Assembly: GCF_017352115.1 (NCBI RefSeq)
Contig: NZ_CP071448.1
Coordinates: forward strand, 62,001-126,000
DNA: 64,000 bases
Source: Flavobacterium endoglycinae
Lineage (GTDB): Bacteria; Bacteroidota; Bacteroidia; Flavobacteriales; Flavobacteriaceae
Direction: 5' to 3'
The notes below the pieces were generated by a model. That model worked only from the letters and a program-made list of their open reading frames with translations, ran no database searches and was not told the DNA's origin. This document shows, piece by piece, positions 35,043 to 44,720 of this stretch (position 1 is the stretch's first letter; every line of letters starts with the position of its first letter). Both the position numbers and the translations under genes were made by a program.

Positions 35043-37290
35043 CACAAGGAAAATAAATTATAATATCGGTGCCTTGATTGGGTTTTCCTTCGGCATGAAT
35101 ATCTCCTCCTACTGCCTGCATGATTTTTTTACATAAAGCAAGTCCAATACCTGAACCAGCATATTGTTCCTGATTATGAAGTCGGGTAAAGACTTTGAAA
35201 ATTGACTCGGCGTATTTCTGTTCAAAACCAATTCCGTTATCCGAAAAACGAACCCAATGGCAGTGCACTTTATACAAATGACGCATTATGACGGGTTCCT
35301 GCGAAGCGGTAATTTTGATAACCGGTGTTCTTTCTTCTGATGCATACTTTAGAGAGTTCTGAATGATATTCATAAACAGCTGCTGCATTAAAAAGCCAAT
35401 GGCGTGAATTTCAGGAAGATTTTCAAATTCAATTACTGCATTTTTCTGTGTAATGACTTCCTGCAATTCCTTTATGGTAGATTTTAATACTTTATTTAAA
35501 TCTACTAATTGCAACGCTTCTTTGGCATTTTTGATTCGAGTGTACTTCAGAATATCTTCCAGCAGACCTCTCATTCTACTGGCCGATTTTGAAACGCGTT
35601 TTAAAGAAGCTGCAATTGATTCTTTAGAAACTACATCTGGTTCAGTAAGCATTTTGGAAGTAATAAGCTGAATTTTACGAAGCGGTTCCTGTAAATCATG
35701 CGTACTAATCCAGTTGATGTTTTCAAGCTCTGAGTTGGTTTCTTTTAAGATTTCACTCTGTGTACGGTATTTTTCTTCTTCTTCACTCAGCATTATCATA
35801 ATCAACTGATTGTGAAGAGCGTGCGCATATTGAATCGCTGCATTAATTTCGTACCTTTTCCATTTTGTACTTTGGTTTTTAACAATCTGTTTCCAGATAT
35901 TAAATGAGTTTCTAGGATGAAGTCCGTTTTTGTCTTTTACGATGCTTTTTTCAGGTTCACCTCCCCAGTTTATTTCAGAAATGGTTTCGGGTCTAAACCA
36001 AATTATATGGTCGTTATTTCCTAAAGAATGATATATACATCCTGCAAAATCAGAATCGGTTTCTATTTCAGGAAAAGAATTACTGATGTTATTGGTGGTG
36101 AATACGCTGTTTGTGCTTTCATTACCAATAAGTTCAATCAGTTTTATGATTTTTTCATCAGATGGTGTTAAACCGTTTTTGTAGATTTTATCTCTTGAAA
36201 CAATTGAAACGCCTGACGCATTTGATAAATCCAATATCTGCGGTGTTTTTACAACAAGTTCTAATGAACTTTGTAAAAGCGGTATTTCGAGTCCGGTTAA
36301 TTGTTCTAATGCTAAAGAGGCTTTCTGTACACTTACATATTCATCGTTCGATTGCCTGATATCGATTTGAGAAGTTATAAATTGTCCTTGAAGTTTGGCT
36401 GCTAGTCTAATTTCGGGTGAAATATTCTTTTTTGAATAATGATGGCAGGCAATTAATCCCCAAAGTTTGTCGTGATGAATTAACGATATAGTAAGCGTAG
36501 CGCCTACTCCAATATTCTTTAAATATTCAACGTGAATTGGTGATGTGCTTCTTAAAATAGAAAGGCTCAGATCAAGGTTTTTATTTTCTTTATCATCTAC
36601 CGTAAAAATTGGAACAGGTTCATAATCAACATCTACAATAATTCTGAGCTGATTTTTTATATATAATTCTCTTGCCTGTGCTGGAATATCAGTATGCGGG
36701 TAATGCAATCCCAAAAAAGGCTCAAGATCATCTCGACGGCTTTCAGCAAATACTTCTCCATTGTATTGTTCATCAAATCGATAAATCATTACGCGATCGT
36801 AACCTGTTATTTTGCGGGTTCCTTCTGCTACAAGTGCACACAAATCTTTAAGTGACTTGGTCTGGTTCATCTGGGTTACAAACTGAATAGTCTGTGTATA
36901 TACATCGGCCAGTTTTTCTTTGTCTGGAAAATGCGGTTCGGCTTCCAGAACATAAATACCGTGGCTTTGGTGTATACTTACTTGAAAAAGTTTCCCTAAA
37001 AGTTCTATTTCGAGAGGAAATGCATCCTGAATTTTATCTGTATTAAGGTAATCTAAAATCTTCTGTTCGGCATCAAAACCAAAAACAGCGGCAAAGTTTT
37101 GTCCTAATGCTTCTGTATAAGAAACAGCGATAAAGTCAGCAACATTATCAGTACAAAAATCAATTTTCCAGTCTGCAGTAACACCTATCAAAAATCCGTG
37201 AGGCTGAATTTTGCCTGGAATATGAATAGGTTCATGTTCACAATTGGTAAGTGTAACAATGTCGCGGTTGACTATATCTTTTATCTTCAT
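35020..37290 (-). CDS. bphP: Bacteriophytochrome histidine kinase
   Basis: This 756-residue photoreceptor shows PAS-GAF-PHY-HisKA-HATPase order. Cys17 in LTNCEHEPIHIPG is at the position that binds biliverdin covalently in bacteriophytochromes. The GAF domain has YPHTDIPAQARELYIKNQ, the PASDIP-type signature, and ACHHYS with the chromophore-contacting His. The kinase core has STHDLQEPLRKI and G boxes (FSDNGIGF, GSGIGLALCKK). It senses red/far-red light. The heme oxygenase gene overlaps its start by one base, so chromophore supply is built in. No partner regulator adjoins it directly. Confidence 0.96.
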   Translation of the reverse strand: MKIKDIVNRDIVTLTNCEHEPIHIPGKIQPHGFLIGVTADWKIDFCTDNVADFIAVSYTEALGQNFAAVFGFDAEQKILDYLNTDKIQDAFPLEIELLGKLFQVSIHQSHGIYVLEAEPHFPDKEKLADVYTQTIQFVTQMNQTKSLKDLCALVAEGTRKITGYDRVMIYRFDEQYNGEVFAESRRDDLEPFLGLHYPHTDIPAQARELYIKNQLRIIVDVDYEPVPIFTVDDKENKNLDLSLSILRSTSPIHVEYLKNIGVGATLTISLIHHDKLWGLIACHHYSKKNISPEIRLAAKLQGQFITSQIDIRQSNDEYVSVQKASLALEQLTGLEIPLLQSSLELVVKTPQILDLSNASGVSIVSRDKIYKNGLTPSDEKIIKLIELIGNESTNSVFTTNNISNSFPEIETDSDFAGCIYHSLGNNDHIIWFRPETISEINWGGEPEKSIVKDKNGLHPRNSFNIWKQIVKNQSTKWKRYEINAAIQYAHALHNQLIMIMLSEEEEKYRTQSEILKETNSELENINWISTHDLQEPLRKIQLITSKMLTEPDVVSKESIAASLKRVSKSASRMRGLLEDILKYTRIKNAKEALQLVDLNKVLKSTIKELQEVITQKNAVIEFENLPEIHAIGFLMQQLFMNIIQNSLKYASEERTPVIKITASQEPVIMRHLYKVHCHWVRFSDNGIGFEQKYAESIFKVFTRLHNQEQYAGSGIGLALCKKIMQAVGGDIHAEGKPNQGTDIIIYFPCDPEDTLI

Positions 37291-37883
37291 TATGCGTTTT
37301 GAAAATGATTATAAATGCTTTCAAAAGCATATTTTGCACCTTTTATAATTTCATCTCCACAATTATAATCTTGTTCGTATTCGGCTAAAACATTTAGAAA
37401 CGTTTTCCAGTAACTTCCTGTTTTGTCTCCGTACCCATTAAAATAAGAAACACCTTTATCTGTAGAGAGTTCAGGCAATTTTGAAACATTTTTCAAAATA
37501 AATCGTCCGCCAAGTGTCGATCCTTCCATTACATACAAAACTCCCAAAGCAAAAGGAATACTCATGTTTGTTATTTCAAATACTTTGGCTGAATTAATTT
37601 TAGTGTGATGAAGAAAAGAAAGATCATTTTCTATAAGATGTTTCTTTTTTCTGTGTTCTAAATCTTCAACAATACCTGAAAGCAGTGGATAAACAATATT
37701 TTCTGTATCGTTGTGAACATCATGCATTAGACTTAAATAATGTACATAATTTTCTATTTTCATGTCTGGTGAAACAATAGACATTGAAATTGGAAGTTGT
37801 TCTAATTTTGTATGTGAATCTGCGGTGTGCGTTTTGATATCAGTAAGAAAACCTGAAGATATTGAAGTTGAATTTGTACTCAT
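37290..37883 (-). CDS. bphO: Biliverdin-producing heme oxygenase
   Basis: The 197-residue enzyme has KTHTADSHTKLEQLP near residues 18-31, where His24 is the probable heme ligand, and VLYVMEGSTLGGRFILKN near 108-126, the distal-helix glycine region of bacterial heme oxygenases. It opens heme to biliverdin, CO and iron, giving the chromophore of the phytochrome encoded next. Stop and start codons overlap (TAATG), so translation is coupled. A minus-strand box, TAAATTTG at 37943-37936, may be its promoter. Confidence 0.93.
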   Translation of the reverse strand: MSTNSTSISSGFLTDIKTHTADSHTKLEQLPISMSIVSPDMKIENYVHYLSLMHDVHNDTENIVYPLLSGIVEDLEHRKKKHLIENDLSFLHHTKINSAKVFEITNMSIPFALGVLYVMEGSTLGGRFILKNVSKLPELSTDKGVSYFNGYGDKTGSYWKTFLNVLAEYEQDYNCGDEIIKGAKYAFESIYNHFQNA

Positions 37884-37935
37884 TTATTGGGTAAATATTA
37901 TGGCATTAGGAGAGTTAACAGCAACTTCTCTGTAG

Positions 37936-37943
37936 CAAATTTA
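37936..37943 (-). promoter_or_regulatory. Possible -7 element of bphO-bphP
   Basis: TAAATTTG fits TAnnTTTG and lies 52 bp before the bphO ATG. The -33 TTTG is not evident. Confidence 0.3.
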
Positions 37944-37968
37944 ATAAAAAAATAAAAGCTGATTTTTA

Positions 37969-39399
37969 TTATTTCTTGGTAAAGCCCTTTCTGGTCATTT
38001 CTCCCCATCCTTTTGTGCCCATGATTTTTTCTTTATACCCCACCAACGCTGCATAAACGGTAAGCGGATGAAAATATAAAGGTTCTATAAAAGCTGCCAT
38101 TAATAATTTAAAAAAGTCAATTTGTTTTGGGTATTTATGATACGTTCGCTCTTCGCTATACAAAGCAATAACCGAAAAGAAAACTGCAAATGTGTATACA
38201 AAAAGCAAAAGAAGCAGGAAAAAATGCCAATTTAACTGTCCCAAAACTATAAATATAATTGTTATCACCAAACCAATAAACTCTATCCCTGGAGCGAGAA
38301 ATTCAAATAATGTCCAATACGGAACACTAAGCATTCCTAATAATTTGTATTTGGGATTCAGAAACATCTTTTTGTGAAAATCAAGGGTTTCAATGGTTCC
38401 CCGCATCCAGCGGCTGCGCTGTTTTTTAAATATTTTAAAACTTTCCGGAGCTTCTGTCCAGCAGAGCGGATCAGGAATGTAAGCCACAGAATACGGAAGT
38501 TTATTTTCTAACATATAACGGCGCATTCTCACAATCAATTCCATGTCTTCGCCTACTGTTTTAGTGCTGTAACCTCCAGAGAGTACTGCAATTTCTTTAT
38601 CGAATGCACCAAACGCACCGCTGATAAGCAGCAATCCGTCGAGCCTTCCCCACGCCATTCTTCCCAAAAGAAATGCTCTCAGGTATTCTAAAACCTGAAT
38701 TCTAGGCAGCATCACATCTGGAATGTTCACTTCAACCAAACGTCCGTTTTTAATCACACATTGATTCGCAATTCTCACTACGCCGCCAGTTGCGATAATT
38801 CGTTTTCCATGTGACTCTAAAAATGGTTTTGCCAGTTTTAAAAGAGAATCTTTATCGAGAATACAATCAACATCAATGCAGACAACATAAGGGTTCTGCG
38901 CAATATTAAGACCTACATTTAAGGCATCTGCTTTGCCTCCGTTTTCCTTGTCCACTACGATTAGCTTTTTGAAAGCGGCATTTCTGGATGTGTAAATTCC
39001 TCTGATTTTTTTGGTTTCAATCTGCGGATGAAAATCTAAATCGGTCAAAACAAGATCGTAGGTTTTCATTAAGATTTCCATCGAATTGTCTTTACTTCCA
39101 TCATTCACAACAATTACCTGATAGTTATTGTAATTTAAGGAAAGTAATGATTTTACATTTTCTTCTATGGTAAAACCTTCGTTGTAGGCAGGAGCAATCA
39201 GCGAAAGTTTAGGTGCAAATTCGCTGGTAAGCAGTACTTCGTAATCTACGAAACTGTTTTTTTTAAGATAACCTCGTAATTCTTTAGTCGAAAGATAGGC
39301 TAACACAAGATACGACGACATGATTAATATTGCATAAGCAAGTATAAGGATGATGTATACATCTATAAACCAGGTTACTTCGCTATTAAAAAAAGTCAT
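37969..39399 (-). CDS. Membrane glycosyltransferase family 2 (BcsA/PgaC/YaiP-like)
   Basis: This 476-residue protein has an N-terminal membrane helix, then a GT2 domain: LIAPAYNEGFTIEENV, VIVVNDGSKDNSMEI (first Asp), DKENGGKADALNVGL, CIDVDCILDKD (DxD) and the processive-enzyme motif QRSRWMRG. Several C-terminal membrane helices follow (about 350-440). These features belong to synthases that polymerise and extrude polysaccharide such as poly-GlcNAc or hyaluronan. It is last in an operon with YaiO-like and HEAT-repeat genes; in E. coli the GT2 YaiP and YaiO are also neighbours. The product sugar is unknown. Confidence 0.92.
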   Translation of the reverse strand: MTFFNSEVTWFIDVYIILILAYAILIMSSYLVLAYLSTKELRGYLKKNSFVDYEVLLTSEFAPKLSLIAPAYNEGFTIEENVKSLLSLNYNNYQVIVVNDGSKDNSMEILMKTYDLVLTDLDFHPQIETKKIRGIYTSRNAAFKKLIVVDKENGGKADALNVGLNIAQNPYVVCIDVDCILDKDSLLKLAKPFLESHGKRIIATGGVVRIANQCVIKNGRLVEVNIPDVMLPRIQVLEYLRAFLLGRMAWGRLDGLLLISGAFGAFDKEIAVLSGGYSTKTVGEDMELIVRMRRYMLENKLPYSVAYIPDPLCWTEAPESFKIFKKQRSRWMRGTIETLDFHKKMFLNPKYKLLGMLSVPYWTLFEFLAPGIEFIGLVITIIFIVLGQLNWHFFLLLLLFVYTFAVFFSVIALYSEERTYHKYPKQIDFFKLLMAAFIEPLYFHPLTVYAALVGYKEKIMGTKGWGEMTRKGFTKK

Positions 39400-39410
39400 T
39401 TGTTCTATTG

Positions 39411-40232
39411 TTATACTGTTAAGGTTTGTAATACGTTCTGCGCTTCGTATTTAATGGTTAAATTTGGTGTTTGAGCGGCTAATTGTGCTACAAACGGAAC
39501 TTTTTGTGTTAGTTTGAGTTCTTTGATAAGTTTTAATCCAAGGGCAATTACAGTTGTATTCTGCGATTCTAATAAAAGCTCAACTCCGCTAATATCGCCA
39601 ATATCGTGTTTTTTAAAAGCATTTATAATATTCACTTGTGTCCAGTCATCAATAGGATCTCTGTGCTGGGTAAGATGTACAATGCCTTTTATTCCTGCGA
39701 GTTTAATACAAGCGTTTATGGCGGTAATCTTTAAAGTTTTGTTTCGGGCTTTTGCAAAAATGATGATCTTGTCGAAAGCCTCTATAATATTAAACTCGGC
39801 TAGTTCTGTAATTCCTTTGCATTTTACTTCCCATTTTAAGCTTTTGAGTTTTCTAAATGAGTCTTTTATCAATCCCGATTCTTTGTAAAATTGTTCCAGC
39901 TTCTGGGCAAAAACACCTTCGTAATTTTTATGCAGATTGATGATCGATTCTATGACAACTTCTCTGTAAAAAGTGGTATCAAAAAGTACTAGAAAATTTT
40001 TGTCTTCTTTAAAATCTGAATAAGTTCTATCTTCAAAAATAACAGATGAAAGTAATCTTTCAATTTCAATGTTGTATTCTTTTCGAAGTCTTTCTCTTCT
40101 AATATTTCGGCTTCGGCTCCAAACAATAATTAAATACAGCGTAAAGGAAGCCAATACAAACAAATAGATTGAAAAAGTTAGAAATGGCACTACCCAATGA
40201 CTGTTTTTATATAGTTCCCAGATTTCTGCCAT
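39411..40232 (-). CDS. Membrane-anchored HEAT-repeat protein
   Basis: The 273 residues start with a membrane segment (VVPFLTFSIYLFVLASFTLYLIIVW, about residues 14-38). A basic stretch (RSRNIRRERLRKEY) follows, then helical repeats, of which LKSLKWEVKCKGITELAEF, NKTLKITAINACIKLAG and IKYEAQNVLQTL look like HEAT units. It should face the cytoplasm and act as a scaffold, plausibly holding the glycosyltransferase to regulatory partners. It lies 1 bp from the YaiO-like gene and 11 bp from the glycosyltransferase gene. Confidence 0.8.
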   Translation of the reverse strand: MAEIWELYKNSHWVVPFLTFSIYLFVLASFTLYLIIVWSRSRNIRRERLRKEYNIEIERLLSSVIFEDRTYSDFKEDKNFLVLFDTTFYREVVIESIINLHKNYEGVFAQKLEQFYKESGLIKDSFRKLKSLKWEVKCKGITELAEFNIIEAFDKIIIFAKARNKTLKITAINACIKLAGIKGIVHLTQHRDPIDDWTQVNIINAFKKHDIGDISGVELLLESQNTTVIALGLKLIKELKLTQKVPFVAQLAAQTPNLTIKYEAQNVLQTLTV

Positions 40233-40233
40233 A

Positions 40234-41448
40234 TTAAAAACGTTTGGTTACAATTAACTGTACATTAAATCTATTTCGATATTGTCCAGGCGTATATTCT
40301 TCATCTTCATAAAGAAAAATGGGGCGTACAAAAAATGAATCTCCAAAACGATGCTGGTATTGCAAACCAATTCTATAGGCTTTTAAAGGCTGTGTAAATC
40401 CATTATAGAGATACAAATACGGTACGTTTCCATATTGAAGTTCGAGTCTTATGATGCGTTCTTTTTCTTCATTGCTTCGCTGTAAACTTAAAACATGCGA
40501 AAATAATTCGTTTGAAGTGTCATAATACGGTCTGTAAGCCAGTGTGTAATTTCCTGTGTTATACGCCAGCTGACCTGTAACGAGCGTAATATCATCGGTA
40601 TCAAAATGCATAAAACGGGCTCCTAAAGAGTAATCGAAATTTTTATGCGGTTTAAAATAATATTCTAATCCTGCCTTTGCTACTGGAAAAATTGTTTCTC
40701 CAGTCGAAACTCCAGCGTTGGCATACAGATAACTTTTGTTGGAAAATGTCTGGTAGAAATCGGTTTCAAATAACATTTGGGTATTATCAGAAACGTTTCC
40801 AATATTGGCTCTTCCCACAATAGCTGATTTTGAAAATTTATGTGAATATTCGACATATCCGTAATGAAATGGAGATTGTCCTGGATCTGATGTTGAAATA
40901 TTCAGATAAGAAGCCGATACTGCATTTTTAGCCTTACGCCCAATTAGTGTGCGGATTCCTCTAAAAGCCTGAGTGCTGTTTTCGATATCAGATCTTGAAA
41001 TGATGTCCAACGCTTCTTGATCTCGGTTTAGTTTTTCAAGACAGGTTACTTTTATTTTTAGTACTTCTGTATCTTTTGGATTCAATGCTAAATATTTATC
41101 GCAGTATGTTATGCATTTTTCGAATTGTTCCGACCAAAAATAGGTGTTTATCAGGGCTTGTAAAGCTTCTGGATTTGGATTAACTCTGTCTGCCATAGGC
41201 AGTAGTATTTTTGCAGAGGCAGTATAATCTTTTTTCCAGCTGTAGATTCTTCCAGTGTAGATTTGAATATCTTCATTTTCAGGAAATTTTGCACGTAAAG
41301 GCTCGATTAAAGACAATGCTTTATCGAAATTATTCTTTTCAACTTCTTGTTTTACTTTAGACAGCGTTTCATCGATATTGATTTCCTGCGCAATTGCGAT
41401 AGAGGAAATAAACAACAGTAAAATTGAATAATAGATATACTTCTTCAC
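40234..41448 (-). CDS. YaiO-family outer-membrane beta-barrel with TPR repeats
   Basis: The 404-residue protein has a signal peptide ending IAIAQ. Three or so TPR-like units follow (about 25-150; DIQIYTGRIYSWKKDYTAS, PEALQALINTYFWSEQFEKCI, DTEVLKIKVTCLEKLNRDQEA). A C-terminal barrel then runs from NAVSASYLNIS to RNRFNVQLIVTKRF. TPR-plus-barrel architecture is shared with exopolysaccharide export proteins such as PgaA and BcsC, although this one is smaller. It probably passes the polymer made by the GT2 enzyme across the outer membrane. Its start overlaps the response regulator stop by 4 bp. Confidence 0.88.
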   Translation of the reverse strand: MKKYIYYSILLLFISSIAIAQEINIDETLSKVKQEVEKNNFDKALSLIEPLRAKFPENEDIQIYTGRIYSWKKDYTASAKILLPMADRVNPNPEALQALINTYFWSEQFEKCITYCDKYLALNPKDTEVLKIKVTCLEKLNRDQEALDIISRSDIENSTQAFRGIRTLIGRKAKNAVSASYLNISTSDPGQSPFHYGYVEYSHKFSKSAIVGRANIGNVSDNTQMLFETDFYQTFSNKSYLYANAGVSTGETIFPVAKAGLEYYFKPHKNFDYSLGARFMHFDTDDITLVTGQLAYNTGNYTLAYRPYYDTSNELFSHVLSLQRSNEEKERIIRLELQYGNVPYLYLYNGFTQPLKAYRIGLQYQHRFGDSFFVRPIFLYEDEEYTPGQYRNRFNVQLIVTKRF

Positions 41449-41810
41449 GATCGGATATTTAGTAATTTATTAATTCGTACCAAAAGAACCGCCGGACTAA
41501 CTGGTTTTGCAATAAATTCATTGGCTCCAATATCAAAAGAGTCCAGCTCTGTTTGTTCTACTCCCGAAGAGGTTAATATAATAACAGGTACGTTTGATTT
41601 TAATGTTTCTCGTATATATTGTGTAATCTGCATACCGCTGATGCCGGGCATGTTTATGTCCGTTAGGACCAGATCATAAGTATTTGTTTCAATGGCATCC
41701 AGTGCGTCTTTTCCATCCGAAAACTGATCGACACTAAATCCTTTAGATTCTAAGAAAAAAGATAACGATTTGCGTAGGATATCATTATCTTCTGCTAAAA
41801 TAATTCTCAT
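41445..41810 (-). CDS. Single-domain response regulator
   Basis: The 121-residue receiver has the acidic pair in LAEDNDILRKSL, the phospho-acceptor Asp in YDLVLTDINMPGISG, LTSSG and the Lys in EFIAKPVSP. There is no output domain. It is coupled to the YaiO-like gene by a 4-bp overlap and lies 73 bp downstream of a hybrid kinase. It probably relays that kinase's signal to the polysaccharide machinery, perhaps through the HEAT protein. Confidence 0.93.
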   Translation of the reverse strand: MRIILAEDNDILRKSLSFFLESKGFSVDQFSDGKDALDAIETNTYDLVLTDINMPGISGMQITQYIRETLKSNVPVIILTSSGVEQTELDSFDIGANEFIAKPVSPAVLLVRINKLLNIRS

Positions 41811-41883
41811 TTTTATTATTATTTATCTTGAGGCAACCTTAAATTATAACAATAGAATTGTAAAACTATTGTGTAAATTCTCT

Positions 41884-43872
41884 CTAATATAACTCTTTTA
41901 AAACTTTTACGACTTCTATTATCCCACAATGCAGAATTTCAATTTTGTCTATACTTTCTGTGGTGAATATTCCAGCTGATGCTTCTTGTTCGAGAATAGC
42001 CGCACAGTTGCTAAGATCTTCCAACAGGAATATGTCCAAACTGGATTTCATATTGTGTGCCACTTTTTTGACTGTTTCATGATCTTCGTTTTTAAAAGCT
42101 TCTTGAAGCTCAGCGTCTTGTTCTGGAATTTTTTCTAGAAAGATTTCAATCATGTCTTTCTTAAAATTTTCATCGCCGCAGGCCATTTCCTCTAAGAATG
42201 ATAAATCGACAGTACGTTTTTTAGTTAGTACAGCATCTGTATCCATTACTGTTTTTATGGCTTTTAAAAGTACTGCCTGCTTAAATGGTTTTGGTACATA
42301 AGCATTCATTCCTACTTTGTAACAACGTTCCTGTTCTCCAACCAATGAATGTGCGGTCATGGCAACAATAGGAATTGTCGATTTTAGTTCATTTCTGATG
42401 AATTCTGTGGTCTGATAACCATCTTTCACAGGCATCTGCAAATCCATTAAAACTAAATCATATGTATTTTTAGATAATAATTCAATACCTTCTTCTCCAT
42501 TATTAGCAATATCTAGATCGAAACCAAAATTATTAATTACGCTTTTTGCTAGTTTTTGGTTTAAAATATTATCCTCACACAAAAGTATTTTCAGTTTTCC
42601 TAAATCATTTTGTGATGTTGATTTTAATGAAAGTGATACCGTTGTATTTTTTTTATAAGTCAGTGTAAAATAAAATTCAGAACCACGGTTTAATTCGCTT
42701 TTTACATGAATTTCAGATTTTTGAAGTTCAATAAGCTGTTTTACAATGCTTAATCCAAGACCTGTTCCGCCAAAAGTTCGCGTAGTACTTTCTTCGCCTT
42801 GTGTAAAACGTTCAAAAATGGTTTTCAGTTTATTTTTGGGTATTCCTATTCCAGTATCTTTAACTGAAAATTTAAGTGAATAGGTATCATCTGTTTCTTC
42901 TGTTTTTTTGACCGAAACAGTGACTGCACCTTCTGAAGTAAATTTTAGTGAGTTGCCTATCAAATTCACCAATATCTGGTTAAGTCTTCCTTGATCGCCA
43001 ATAATCATATCCGGCAGATCGGCATCTAAAAAAAGATCAAATTCCACATCATTCTGCACTTTCACTTTCAACAGATTGTAAACGTGTTTTAGGGTTTTCT
43101 TGATATTAAAAGGTTCTGATTCAATGGCGAGATTTCCAGATTCGATTTTAGAAAGATCCAAAATATCATTTACAATCAAAAGCAGATTTTCGCCTGCAAT
43201 CTGCACACTTTCAATATAATCACGTTGCATTTCATCTAACTCTGTCTGCGCAAGAAGATCTGTAAAACCAATAATTGCATTTAAAGGCGTTCTGATTTCA
43301 TGGCTCATATTGGCCAAAAAACTATCACGCGCCAAAACGGCTTTTTCGGCAATTTTTCGCTGTTCTTTCAGTTCAATATTTTTGGTCGACAATTCTAATT
43401 GTGCGATTACGTGTTTAGCAACAATCGAAAGGGCATTTTTTTGATTTTCATCGAGTTTTTTGACTATATGATCGACAGCACACAAAGTTCCAATGTTATA
43501 ACCATCGGGAGTCGTCAGTGGTACTCCAGCATAAAAACGTACGTTGAAACCTCCTGTTACATTGGGATCGTCTTTAAAGCGTTCGTTTAAATGTGTGTCA
43601 TTTATTTCAACCATTTCAGTGTCTAAAATGGTATAACGGCAGAATGTTATTTCTCTAGGCACTTCAGATATGCCAATACCAATTTCAGATTTAAACCATT
43701 GTCTATTTTCATCTATAAATGAAATATGAGCAATGGGAACTCCACAAATATATGAAACAAGCTTTGTGGCATCATCAAAAGCATTATCCGGAAGCGTGTC
43801 TAATATATTGTAGCGTTTTAGTGCGGCTAAACGCTGCAGTTCGTTATCTGGAATTGGAAAATCTTTATTCAT
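41884..43872 (-). CDS. GAF hybrid histidine kinase with receiver and Hpt domains
   Basis: The start at 43872 (MNKDFPIPDNELQRL) gives 662 residues. Order: a GAF domain (about 20-165; CGVPIAHISFIDENRQWFKS, FYAGVPLTTPDGYNIGTLCAVD); HisKA with FLANMSHEIRTPLNAI; an HATPase domain (VKDTGIGIPKNK, GTGLGLSIVKQ); a receiver with DLVLMDLQMPVKDG; and a C-terminal Hpt with KKVAHNMKSSL. No membrane segment is present, so it senses a cytoplasmic cue. The built-in Hpt can hand phosphate to the downstream single-domain regulator, completing a phosphorelay. Confidence 0.94.
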   Translation of the reverse strand: MNKDFPIPDNELQRLAALKRYNILDTLPDNAFDDATKLVSYICGVPIAHISFIDENRQWFKSEIGIGISEVPREITFCRYTILDTEMVEINDTHLNERFKDDPNVTGGFNVRFYAGVPLTTPDGYNIGTLCAVDHIVKKLDENQKNALSIVAKHVIAQLELSTKNIELKEQRKIAEKAVLARDSFLANMSHEIRTPLNAIIGFTDLLAQTELDEMQRDYIESVQIAGENLLLIVNDILDLSKIESGNLAIESEPFNIKKTLKHVYNLLKVKVQNDVEFDLFLDADLPDMIIGDQGRLNQILVNLIGNSLKFTSEGAVTVSVKKTEETDDTYSLKFSVKDTGIGIPKNKLKTIFERFTQGEESTTRTFGGTGLGLSIVKQLIELQKSEIHVKSELNRGSEFYFTLTYKKNTTVSLSLKSTSQNDLGKLKILLCEDNILNQKLAKSVINNFGFDLDIANNGEEGIELLSKNTYDLVLMDLQMPVKDGYQTTEFIRNELKSTIPIVAMTAHSLVGEQERCYKVGMNAYVPKPFKQAVLLKAIKTVMDTDAVLTKKRTVDLSFLEEMACGDENFKKDMIEIFLEKIPEQDAELQEAFKNEDHETVKKVAHNMKSSLDIFLLEDLSNCAAILEQEASAGIFTTESIDKIEILHCGIIEVVKVLKELY

Positions 43873-44019
43873 TTTAATATAAAAGTAAAGTGCATAAAGG
43901 TAAGACAATTTGGTATAAAACCCTAGAGTAATTGTACTCTGCGGTGATTCTTTAACCTCTGTTGAAGATTTCCAGAACTTCTTTTTTTAACTATTGTAAA
44001 GAGTATTAGGAAGTAAAAA

Positions 44020-44658
44020 CTAAAATTTAAGAATACGATCGAGTTCTAATATTGTGATTCCGAGTGGAAGTTCTTTTGGAGCTTTTCTTAATTTTTGGGC
44101 TAAAAAGTAAGTCGAAATAGGTTTTATATTCTTAAACAAACCCAATGCATTCAAGACTTTAATAACTTTTACGGCTATTTTTTCTCCCAAACGATCTGTG
44201 TCTTTTCGAATTAGCGGACCAGGTCTGAAAATGATATATTGACGGAAATCAAGTTTGGCAATATAATCTTCTAATTCGCCTTTCATTTTAGAATAAAAAA
44301 CACTGCTTTTTGCCGAAGCTCCATAAGAGGAAACCAAAACAAAAGATCCAACTTCATTTTTTCTGGCAATTTCAGCAAATGCTACAGGAATATCAAAGTC
44401 GATTTTCCATTGGTTTTCTTTTGATCCAGCGGTTTTTAATGTGGTGCCGAGACATGAAAAGAGAATATCTCCCGTAATTATATCTGAAAAAGATTTGGGT
44501 TTTGAAAAGTCAACAATATATTCTTTCAATTTAGGATGAGATTTTCCTGTTGAACGTCTTACAAAAAGTACCACTTCGGTATAATTACTATCATCAAGAA
44601 GCTGATCTGTTAAATCGTGTCCAGTAGAACCTGTTGCGCCAATTAGTAATGCTTTCAT
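44020..44658 (-). CDS. NAD(P)H-binding atypical SDR (Htatip2/YbjT-like)
   Basis: The 212-residue protein opens with ALLIGATGSTGHDLTDQLL (GxxGxxG at residues 8-14) and contains DILFSCLGTTLKTAGSKE, FVLVSSYGASAKSSVFYSKMKGELED (Tyr-xxx-Lys) and FRPGPLIRKDTDR. These are features of NAD(P)H-binding atypical SDRs. Members may act as redox sensors or reductases; the substrate is unknown. It lies beyond the terminator of the B12-riboswitch operon relative to that operon, so it should be transcribed from elsewhere or by read-through. Confidence 0.88.
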   Translation of the reverse strand: MKALLIGATGSTGHDLTDQLLDDSNYTEVVLFVRRSTGKSHPKLKEYIVDFSKPKSFSDIITGDILFSCLGTTLKTAGSKENQWKIDFDIPVAFAEIARKNEVGSFVLVSSYGASAKSSVFYSKMKGELEDYIAKLDFRQYIIFRPGPLIRKDTDRLGEKIAVKVIKVLNALGLFKNIKPISTYFLAQKLRKAPKELPLGITILELDRILKF

Positions 44659-44720
44659 GTTATAATTTATTTTAAGAGCAGAACTTGTGCTGCTAAAAAT
44701 TAATTTCTATCAAATATAAT

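Noticed and set aside
44020..44658. NAD(P)H-binding SDR as part of the B12 operon
   Set aside because: A strong terminator at 44721-44755 separates it from the riboswitch operon.
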